A DNA stretch of 5,876 bases from Sulfurimonas sp. (GTDB taxonomy: Bacteria > Campylobacterota > Campylobacteria > Campylobacterales > Sulfurimonadaceae): assembly GCA_021157665.1 (NCBI GenBank), contig JAGGWE010000076.1, positions 1 to 5,876 of the forward strand. Direction: 5' to 3'. Below are positions 1 to 5,005 of the stretch, piece by piece. The position numbers were made by a program, and so were the translations under genes. Within the stretch, counting starts at the first letter, position 1. Each line of letters opens with the position of its first letter. Under the pieces are notes generated by a model. It was given only the letters and a program-made list of their open reading frames with translations. It did not search any database and had not been told where the DNA came from.

Positions 1-2124
1 GTTTGTAATAATGGTTTTGGGGTGTTGATAGTTGTAGGAAGTTCCAAAGAAAAACTTGATGAATTTGTTGGTTTCATAAAGGAAAATAAACCACCACTAA
101 GTAAAATAGAATCAACAAATATCACTCAAATCAAAGAGCAAAAATTCAGTGAATTTACAATTAAAAAGAGTAAAAATAATAAAAAACTCTCTTTGCAGAT
201 TCCAGCAGATGTTGGCATGTGCAAAGAGTGTCAAGATGAATTAAACGATAAAAATAACCGTCGTTATCAGTATCCATTTATAAACTGTGTAAATTGTGGA
301 CCTAGGTTTAGTATCATTAAAAATCTTCCTTATGATAGAAAAAATACCTCTATGGCTAAGTTTAAGATGTGTGAAAAATGTAAAGCTGAATATGAAAATC
401 CAGATGATAGAAGATACCATGCCCAACCAATAGGGTGTTTTGAGTGTGGAGTTAAGTTATCTCTTTTTGACTCAAATTTAAAAAGCTTGGCATGTGGAAA
501 TGAAATTGACAGAGTTGTAGAACTCTTGGCATGTGGGAATATCCTTGCCATAAAAGGAATAGGTGGATATCACTTAGTTTGTGACGCTACAAATGATAAA
601 GTAGTTCAACTTTTGAGAGAGAAAAAACAGAGACTATCTAAGCCCTTTGCTGTAATGGTTAAGGATATAGATGCGGCAAAAAATATCGCCATTATGAGGA
701 TAGTAGAGGAGGAGTTATTAAACTCTAATAAACGACCTATTGTTTTATTGCATAAAAAAAATGATAACTCTCTTAGTGATTTTATTGCTCCAAATATTAA
801 TCAAGTTGGAGTATTTTTAGCATATACACCCCTTCATCATCTAATTTTAGAAAAATTTAAAAAGCCAATAATTGCTACAAGTGCAAATATTTCTGGTGAG
901 CCACTTTGTACTACACTTGATGAGATTATAAAACTCTCTTATATTTGGGATTATTGTTTAGATAATGATAGAGATATTATAAACTCTTGTGATGATTCAG
1001 TTGTATTTGTTGAGAATGATGAAACTTTTATGCTCCGAAATGCGAGAGGTTATTCGCCAATTTATTTTAAACTTCCTAAAAAAACAGATAAAAAAATTTT
1101 GTGTCTTGGTGCAAATCAAAAAAGTACAGTAGCTATAGTGATAGATGATAAAGTGATTTTATCTCCATACATTGGGGATTTAGGTACTCTCTCTAGTGTA
1201 GAGTATTTTAAATCCCACATAAACACACTAAAAAGAATTTACAATTTTGAGCCAGATGTAGTTGTATGTGATAAGCATCCAAATTATGAATCTACAAAGT
1301 ATGCAAAAGAGTTAAAAAAACAAAATCCAAAACTAGAACTTATTCAAGTTCAACACCACTATGCCCATATCTTGGCAACTATGGGAATAAATAATATAAA
1401 ATCAAAAGTTTTAGGTGTAAGTTTTGATGGAACTGGATATGGAGATGATGGAAACTTATGGGGTGGGGAGTTCTTTATTTGTGATACAAACTCTTATGAA
1501 AGAGTAGGGCATTTTAAAGAGTTTAGACTTTTAGGTGGTGAGAAGGCTATAAAAGAGCCAAGAAGAGTTGCACTTAGTTTTTTGTTTGAGATATATGGTG
1601 AAGAGGTTTTAAAGCTTAAAAACAATGTGATAGACTCTTTTAGTAAGCAGGAATTAAATACACTTTATATAGCATGGAAAAAAGAGTTAAACTCACCACT
1701 TAGTAGTTCTGCTGGAAGACTTTTTGATTGTGTAGCTTCACTTTTAAATGTTATACAAGTTTGCTCTTATGAGGGAGAAAGTGGACTTTTACTAGAGTCT
1801 TTATATAATGTAAATGTTAAAAATTATTATGAATTTAACATAGAAAATGGAATAATTGATTTTAGTAAAATTGTAATACAAATCTTAAATGAAAAAGAGA
1901 ATAAAATAGCTGTTTCAAAATTTTTCAATACCTTGGTGGAAATTATTTATGGCATGTGGAAAATATATAACTTGCCAATAGTTTTAAGTGGAGGAGTGTT
2001 TCAAAATAGAGTTTTACTTAAATTGATTATGAAGAGAATCCCACATGCCATCTTAGCAAAAGATTTTGTAAGTAATGATTGTGCTATAGCCTACGGACAG
2101 GCAGTGGCTGTTGTTAATTTATAA
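1..2124 (+). CDS. hypF: Carbamoyltransferase HypF, [NiFe]-hydrogenase maturation (5' end outside window)
   Basis: HypF uses carbamoyl phosphate and ATP to carbamoylate the C-terminal Cys of HypE, the first step in making the CN ligands of the [NiFe]-hydrogenase site, in the cytoplasm. The frame is open from base 1, giving 707 residues; a GTG at 22 is internal, because residues 1-10 (VCNNGFGVLI) match the end of the acylphosphatase domain, with its active-site Asn at 3. Only roughly 30-40 residues should be missing from a family length near 750. Then come two zinc fingers, C74/C77-C96/C99 and C124/C127-C146/C149, each CX2C-X18-CX2C. A YrdC-like domain covers about 165-350 (KQRLSKPFAVM, SANISGEP). 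A Kae1-like domain follows, with VQHHYAHI near 450, SFDGTGYGDDGNLWGGE near 475-490 and LSGGVFQNR near 662-670. All core motifs are intact, so the visible part looks functional. No other hyp gene is in the window; they may lie upstream. Confidence 0.96.
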   Translation, partial: VCNNGFGVLIVVGSSKEKLDEFVGFIKENKPPLSKIESTNITQIKEQKFSEFTIKKSKNNKKLSLQIPADVGMCKECQDELNDKNNRRYQYPFINCVNCGPRFSIIKNLPYDRKNTSMAKFKMCEKCKAEYENPDDRRYHAQPIGCFECGVKLSLFDSNLKSLACGNEIDRVVELLACGNILAIKGIGGYHLVCDATNDKVVQLLREKKQRLSKPFAVMVKDIDAAKNIAIMRIVEEELLNSNKRPIVLLHKKNDNSLSDFIAPNINQVGVFLAYTPLHHLILEKFKKPIIATSANISGEPLCTTLDEIIKLSYIWDYCLDNDRDIINSCDDSVVFVENDETFMLRNARGYSPIYFKLPKKTDKKILCLGANQKSTVAIVIDDKVILSPYIGDLGTLSSVEYFKSHINTLKRIYNFEPDVVVCDKHPNYESTKYAKELKKQNPKLELIQVQHHYAHILATMGINNIKSKVLGVSFDGTGYGDDGNLWGGEFFICDTNSYERVGHFKEFRLLGGEKAIKEPRRVALSFLFEIYGEEVLKLKNNVIDSFSKQELNTLYIAWKKELNSPLSSSAGRLFDCVASLLNVIQVCSYEGESGLLLESLYNVNVKNYYEFNIENGIIDFSKIVIQILNEKENKIAVSKFFNTLVEIIYGMWKIYNLPIVLSGGVFQNRVLLKLIMKRIPHAILAKDFVSNDCAIAYGQAVAVVNL

Positions 2125-2252
2125 GTTGGTGATAACTGTTAGTATGAGAAATCTGTGACCACTTTGGGATAAAAAATCACAAATATTCTAGTTTTCTGAT
2201 TGGTGTACATAAAATATAAATATAGATGTAAGATATTTTTAATGTAAGTAGT

Positions 2253-2290
2253 TATAGAATTATTGTATGTCATTGCAATGTTAAGGAGAT
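2253..2290 (+). promoter_or_regulatory. Possible promoter, palindrome and RBS for the small acidic ORF
   Basis: Three elements lie just before the ATG at 2293: a -10-like TATAGAAT (2253-2260), a perfect 10-bp palindrome CATTGCAATG (2271-2280), and a strong Shine-Dalgarno AAGGAGAT (2283-2290). The ribosome binding site is clear. The -10 is a weak call because no good -35 is seen and the region is AT-rich. The palindrome falls about where transcription would begin, so it could be an operator, but a 10-bp palindrome can arise by chance. The rest of 2125-2292 shows no gene or strong terminator on either strand. Confidence 0.35.
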
Positions 2291-2292
2291 AA

Positions 2293-2637
2293 ATGAATAC
2301 ATCAAAAGAATTGTTAAGATTATGTGGTTATGTGCAAAATTCAAACTCGCTTGATAGAGTAGAACAGATTAGAAAAAATTATTCTGAATTTGATAAAGTT
2401 GTAACAGCACTCGTAGATCTTGAATCTTATTTACAGCATAGTGATTTTTATCTATCGTTAAAAGATGATTTTGATTTAATAGAGATTAGAAATGATTTAT
2501 GCAGTGAAGAAGAGTTACTTATGTTGGATGGTGATATTGTTGTTTGGGCGAAGCAACACAATATAGAATTTTTAGAAAATCTTGATAATGTATCTATCCT
2601 AGGATTTAGACATAGTGAGTCAGAAGATGAAATTTAG
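2293..2637 (+). CDS. Small acidic protein of unknown function (114 aa)
   Basis: I do not recognise this protein. It is very likely a real gene: it has an ATG with an ideal AAGGAGAT ribosome binding site just upstream, and codon use like its neighbours. It is strongly acidic, with about 25 Asp/Glu against 10 Lys/Arg, and ends in an acidic tail (SESEDEI). It has no signal peptide, membrane segment or Cys pair; the pattern suggests a soluble, mostly helical protein. Residues 1-60 look like amphipathic helices (KELLRLCGYV, FDKVVTALVDLESYL). It stands alone, 168 bp after hypF and on the same strand, with no obvious role in hydrogenase maturation. Its 3' end touches a minus-strand remnant of a histone-deacetylase-like gene, so it may have arrived in the rearrangement that broke that gene. 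Small acidic orphans can be immunity proteins, antitoxins or anti-restriction proteins, but nothing here identifies one. Confidence 0.75.
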   Translation: MNTSKELLRLCGYVQNSNSLDRVEQIRKNYSEFDKVVTALVDLESYLQHSDFYLSLKDDFDLIEIRNDLCSEEELLMLDGDIVVWAKQHNIEFLENLDNVSILGFRHSESEDEI

Positions 2638-2764
2638 GCTTTACTAAGAGTAAACATTCACGAAGTGACTCTATGACTTTTAAGATAGATTGAAGTCTTC
2701 CTGCATTTTCAGGATAATACATACCTGTATCATGTTCTAAAAATATAAAATCGTAAATAAAGAG
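2630..2764 (-). pseudogene. N-terminal remnant of a histone deacetylase / acetoin-utilisation (AcuC-like) family gene
   Basis: On the minus strand an open stretch of about 45 codons reads YDFIFLEHDTG, then MYYPENAGRLQSIL, KVIESL and LLLVKPKF. This is the pattern of the first 40-50 residues of the bacterial HDAC-like/AcuC family: a short beta strand, a (L)EHDTG segment, HPE(N)xxRL with His replaced by Tyr here, then a helix. Family members are roughly 300-370 residues, so nearly all of the enzyme, including the zinc-binding catalytic centre, is missing. No ATG, GTG or TTG lies in frame before the match; a stop at 2765-2767 closes the frame upstream. Similarity seems to end near 2630, exactly where the small acidic ORF on the other strand ends, and the frame then stops at 2606-2608. 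It is most likely a dead fragment left by deletion or replacement. The family call is from memory of the motif, not from a search. Confidence 0.6.
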
Positions 2765-2808
2765 TTAAAGAGTATCATTGTGTTAACGAGTATTTTGAAA
2801 TTCAAAAG

Positions 2809-2821
2809 AAGGAGAAAAATG
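2809..2821 (+). promoter_or_regulatory. Ribosome binding site that fixes the pheA start
   Basis: AAGGAG (2809-2814) lies 4 nt before the ATG at 2819. The frame is open further upstream to a GTG at 2780, but that start has no ribosome binding site and would add a basic 13-residue tail (MLTSILKFKRRRK) before MKKVAYQG, where family members normally begin. The ATG at 2819 is therefore chosen. Upstream, TATCAT (2773-2778) or TATAAAAT (2744-2751) could be a -10, but neither has a convincing -35. Confidence 0.8.
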
Positions 2822-3661
2822 AAAAAAGTTGCTTATCAAGGGGTAAAGGGTGCTTATTCCCATCTAGCTTGTTATCATGTGTATCCTAAGTATGAGGCTA
2901 TTGCGTGTAAGTCGTTTGATGACACTATGTATTTGGTTGAAGAAAATAAAGCTGATATTGCAATGATTCCAATGGAAAATTCAACTGCAGGAAGGGTTGA
3001 GGAGATTTATAGGCTCATTCCTAAAATGAAGCTCTACATAGTTGCTGAGCATTTTGAGGCTGTTAATCATTGTTTACTTGCTTTGCCTGGTTCAAGTATA
3101 AGAGATATAAAAAGCGTCTCATCTCACCCTCAAGCATTAGCTCAGTGTAAGCAAAATATTGATAAAAACAACTTAATAGCTAAAGCAAAATTTGATACAG
3201 CAGGTTCGGCAGAGGAGCTGTTTTTGATGAAAGATAAAACACACTCTGCAATCGCTTCTAGTTTAGCAGCAAAGATTTATAATTTAGATATTTTAGATGA
3301 AGCATTCCAAGATTTAAAAAATAATACTACACGCTTTCTTATACTCTCTAAGGAGTATTTAGTCCCTAAATTTAAGAAAAAAAGGCGTTATATAACCTCT
3401 GTAATTTTTGAAGTGAGTAATATCCCAGCATCACTTTATAAAGTCTTAGGTGGTTTTGCAACTAATGGTGTTAATATTATTAAAATAGAGAGTTATGCTG
3501 GTAATGGAACTCTTAGCATTTCACAGTTTCATATAGATATAGATGGACATCCTCAAGAGCAAAATGTAAAAAGAGCACTAGAAGAGTTGGCTTATTTTGC
3601 AAATAGTGTAAAGATGTTAGGTACTTATAGACCTCATCCATTGAGAGATACTCTTTGTTAA
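2819..3661 (+). CDS. pheA: Prephenate dehydratase, monofunctional, with C-terminal ACT domain
   Basis: Converts prephenate to phenylpyruvate, the committed step to phenylalanine, in the cytoplasm. The 280-residue protein begins directly with the catalytic domain (YQGVKGAYSH, 6-15), so it has no N-terminal chorismate mutase. Signature segments are PMENSTAG (51-58), SHPQALAQC (102-110), DTAGSAEEL (126-134) and the catalytic TTRF (170-173). An ACT domain spans about 192-268 (IPASLYKVLGGFATNG, then IKIESYAG). In the best-studied enzymes phenylalanine binds GALV and ESRP motifs; here these read ASLY and ESYA. As I recall, this GGFATNGVN...ESY form, with the ending LGTYRPHPLR, resembles alphaproteobacterial prephenate dehydratases. 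Campylobacterota usually carry a bifunctional chorismate mutase-prephenate dehydratase, so this may be a second or transferred copy. It looks complete. It faces the amidohydrolase gene, and no other aromatic-pathway gene adjoins it. Confidence 0.93.
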   Translation: MKKVAYQGVKGAYSHLACYHVYPKYEAIACKSFDDTMYLVEENKADIAMIPMENSTAGRVEEIYRLIPKMKLYIVAEHFEAVNHCLLALPGSSIRDIKSVSSHPQALAQCKQNIDKNNLIAKAKFDTAGSAEELFLMKDKTHSAIASSLAAKIYNLDILDEAFQDLKNNTTRFLILSKEYLVPKFKKKRRYITSVIFEVSNIPASLYKVLGGFATNGVNIIKIESYAGNGTLSISQFHIDIDGHPQEQNVKRALEELAYFANSVKMLGTYRPHPLRDTLC

Positions 3662-3684
3662 AAAAATGATTTACCACTTAATTT

Positions 3685-3719
3685 CTCTTAACACTAAAAA
3701 TGAAGTTCATTTTGAAGAG
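3685..3719. terminator. Weak two-part hairpin between convergent genes (possible bidirectional terminator)
   Basis: Between the convergent pheA and amidohydrolase genes, CTCTT (3685-3689) can pair with AAGAG (3715-3719). Inside, AAAATG (3697-3702) pairs with CATTTT (3708-3713) around a 5-nt AAGTT loop. The inner part is an odd-length perfect palindrome, AAAATGAA-G-TTCATTTT. The stem is AU-rich, interrupted, and lacks a run of T directly after it on either strand. The call rests mainly on its position. Confidence 0.25.
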
Positions 3720-3734
3720 TTGGAGACTAATTCT

Positions 3735-4544
3735 TTAACTCCTTAGATTTATCTCAAAATGCACATTCATAAATTTTATGATAGATTTTACAAATGATGA
3801 AGCACATTTTTGTCTATGCTCTTTAGTATCTCTAATATTTTTATAGGGAAATTCTATCTGAATGCCACTAATATTTCCACCTTGTAGTGAACCATATCTA
3901 ATCGTATCAAAAGCTCCCTCAAAATAGTTTCCATCTATAGCATAGGGAATTTTCATAGAGGGAATAGAGTCATACCCTTCATTACACATCAAACTACCGA
4001 GAGAATGTGGACCTTTTAACTGCTCTAAAAATGACTCAGAAGAAAATCTACAAAGTGTTCTTATACTTGTTTGATTTTGATAATCTTCAAGATGGCTATC
4101 TTCAAGTTTTAACATATCATTAAATAAAAGGTACCCAAACTCTGTATAAGCCTTTGGATGTGATTGTCCATGTATATCTATGTACAATCCCTTCGCAAAT
4201 TTTTTATCTATCTCTTTTTCACTTTTTTGTATTAAGTGATGAAATTCATCATAAATTACTTTTGCTTTTTCATCTTCATATGCTACATCTCTTTGCCTAT
4301 TTAAATCTACTTTTTTTCTCGAGATTTCACCAATAACTACATAAGGAGTTTTACCTGTTTGTACAAAAAATTCATTAACAATATCTTCAGTCAATTCTAA
4401 AGTATAATCATCCCAATCAAATACACCACTATTTCTATCATCTATATCATCTGGTGTAACCTCTCCACCGTGTGGTGTACTAAGTATTAATGGTATATTA
4501 CCTTTATAGTATCGGATGTGATTTTTTATAATAGGTTCTATCAA
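3735..4544 (-). CDS. N-formylglutamate amidohydrolase family protein (zinc hydrolase)
   Basis: Family members hydrolyse N-formyl-L-glutamate to glutamate and formate, the last step of one histidine-degradation route, using a zinc-carboxypeptidase-like fold; the substrate here is not shown. The 269-residue protein carries the expected motifs in order. STPHGGEVTP (22-31) contains an HxxE pair, H25/E28, suited to zinc binding. RKKVDLNRQRD (76-86) is the family's R-x-x-VDLNR segment, DIHGQSH (123-129) supplies a third ligand candidate, H125, then TEFGYLL (134-140) and IQIEFPYKNIR (228-238), with E231 as a possible general base. Length is normal. It has no signal peptide or membrane segment, so it is probably cytoplasmic. 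No hut gene is nearby, so it may act on another formyl- or acyl-amino acid. The start is TTG (see the RBS entry); the next in-frame ATG lies far inside, after the catalytic motifs. It is a single-gene unit next to the island boundary. Confidence 0.88.
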   Translation of the reverse strand: MIEPIIKNHIRYYKGNIPLILSTPHGGEVTPDDIDDRNSGVFDWDDYTLELTEDIVNEFFVQTGKTPYVVIGEISRKKVDLNRQRDVAYEDEKAKVIYDEFHHLIQKSEKEIDKKFAKGLYIDIHGQSHPKAYTEFGYLLFNDMLKLEDSHLEDYQNQTSIRTLCRFSSESFLEQLKGPHSLGSLMCNEGYDSIPSMKIPYAIDGNYFEGAFDTIRYGSLQGGNISGIQIEFPYKNIRDTKEHRQKCASSFVKSIIKFMNVHFEINLRS

Positions 4545-4560
4545 ATTAATTTTTTCCTTA
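4542..4560 (-). promoter_or_regulatory. Ribosome binding site and TTG start of the amidohydrolase
   Basis: On the minus strand TAAGGA (4560-4555) is followed after 10 nt by TTG (4544-4542). No ATG or GTG is suitably placed in the frame, and the conserved STPHGG motif is only 22 residues in. A TTG start is therefore the best choice; the weak start codon may lower expression. Confidence 0.7.
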
Positions 4561-4575
4561 ATTTTAAATTGAATA

Positions 4576-4606
4576 AGTATATCATTTTAATTTAATGATG
4601 TGACAA
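4576..4606 (-). promoter_or_regulatory. Likely sigma-70 promoter of the amidohydrolase
   Basis: Read on the minus strand, TTGTCA (4606-4601) and a good -10, TATACT (4581-4576), are separated by 19 bp, and would start transcription near 4569, about 25 nt before the TTG. The spacer is longer than the usual 17 bp, but the -35 is often poorly conserved in this bacterial group. A small dyad, ATCATT/AATGAT (4581-4586 and 4594-4599), lies between the two boxes, and a second TTTGTCA lies just upstream. The boxes could be chance in such AT-rich DNA. Confidence 0.45.
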
Positions 4607-4787
4607 ATTTGACAAAAATATTGAGAGTAGTGAACCCCCTAAACCACGATATTTATAAGAGTGTGGAAATAAAAATCACATCTAAAAGATATAATAAATG
4701 TATATTTTTGTAAGTTTGATGCTGATAAATGCTACATAATGCAATAAAGTAGATAAGTGTTTAAGGGATTTATTAAGTGTTTTGAAA
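4607..4787. other. Intergenic stretch with no recognisable gene
   Basis: I see no protein-coding stretch, RNA gene or strong terminator here on either strand. The only small features are a direct repeat AAGTGTTT (4756-4763 and 4775-4782) and a weak CCAC/GTGG pair near 4644-4667. On the minus strand this is the sequence downstream of the tRNA CCA end, so it should be the native chromosomal flank of the tRNA-Leu gene that was invaded. Confidence 0.5.
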
Positions 4788-4843
4788 TGGTACCAGAGAG
4801 GGGATTTGAACCCCTAAGCCGTGAGGCGGCGGATTTTGAATCC
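4788..4843 (-). tRNA. 3' remnant of tRNA-Leu (anticodon CAA), 5' half missing; attachment-site half
   Basis: On the minus strand, from 5' to 3', the piece contains GGA (last 3 nt of the anticodon 5' stem), the loop TTCAAAA with anticodon CAA, and the stem TCCGC. The long variable arm CGCCTCACGGCTT follows, with a GCC/GGC stem, typical of class II tRNAs. Next are the T arm AGGGG-TTCAAAT-CCCCT, the acceptor strand CTCTGGT, discriminator A and an encoded CCA. CAA, the long variable arm and A73 identify leucine. The next bases towards the 5' side are TTT, read 5'-TTTGGA, where GCGGA is needed, and no D arm or 5' acceptor strand follows. The tRNA is therefore cut at the anticodon stem and cannot function alone. 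Together with the adjacent tyrosine recombinase, this is the usual mark of a tRNA-targeting element: the chromosomal 3' end is displaced, and an identical element-borne 3' end rebuilds the tRNA at the other boundary. Confidence 0.88.
4831..4843. other. Putative crossover core of the attachment site (anticodon-arm dyad)
   Basis: GGATT-TTG-AATCC is a perfect 5-bp dyad around a 3-bp centre that is the complement of anticodon CAA. tRNA identity ends exactly at its right edge, at 4843. Many tyrosine recombinases that target tRNA genes cross over in the anticodon arm at a symmetric site of this type. The cut position itself is inference; only the dyad and the end of tRNA identity are seen. Confidence 0.55.
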
Positions 4844-4931
4844 AAATAAGTACTCAACTATAATTAGCTATAACTGTTATGAAAGCATAGCAACCACGGG
4901 CTTTGTAATGAAACTTTAAACTACATCTATA

Positions 4932-4937
4932 TATAAT
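4932..4937 (+). promoter_or_regulatory. Possible -10 box for the integrase gene
   Basis: TATAAT (4932-4937) is a consensus -10, with a weak -35 candidate TGAAAC (4909-4914) 17 bp upstream. Transcription would start close to 4944, so the TGTGTAC repeat cluster would overlap the start or form a leader hairpin. Either arrangement would let a protein bound at the repeats affect integrase expression. Confidence 0.35.
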
Positions 4938-4945
4938 TATCACAA

Positions 4946-4983
4946 AGGTACACAGTTGTTTGTGTACCTAATTGTGTACTTTG
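4946..4983. repeat. Inverted repeat plus third TGTGTAC copy, likely integrase arm-type or operator sites
   Basis: AGGTACACA (4946-4954) and TGTGTACCT (4961-4969) form a perfect 9-bp inverted repeat with a 6-nt loop, GTTGTT. A third copy, TGTGTACT, follows at 4973-4980 in the same orientation as the second. CAAAG (4943-4947) before the first copy also matches CTTTG (4979-4983) after the third, so two alternative pairings exist. Position between the attachment core and the integrase start fits recombinase arm-binding sites, or autoregulation of the integrase. A rho-independent terminator is less likely, because no T run follows directly. Confidence 0.6.
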
Positions 4984-5005
4984 ATATTATAGGAGTGTTA
5001 GAATT

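Noticed and set aside
22..24. GTG at 22 as the true hypF start
   Set aside because: The frame is open upstream to base 1, and those codons encode the expected end of the acylphosphatase domain with its active-site Asn.
241..551. Minus-strand open frames inside hypF
   Set aside because: They are antisense to the conserved zinc-finger region, lack ribosome binding sites and resemble no protein.
3666..3746. 26-codon plus-strand ORF starting just after pheA (MIYHLISLNT...)
   Set aside because: It has no ribosome binding site, no recognisable similarity, and overlaps the 3' end of the amidohydrolase on the other strand.
4154..4336. Plus-strand 60-codon frame inside the amidohydrolase
   Set aside because: It is antisense to conserved catalytic motifs; its Phe/Leu-rich translation is an artefact of Lys/Glu-rich codons on the other strand.
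4881..4905. AAAGC...GCTTT pairing as a terminator upstream of the integrase
   Set aside because: The stem is only 5 bp with a long loop and no T run; it is compatible with chance.
4844..4940. A 5' half of the tRNA-Leu, or an intron, to the right of the remnant
   Set aside because: I looked for a D arm and a 5' acceptor strand complementary to CTCTGGT and found neither before the repeat cluster.
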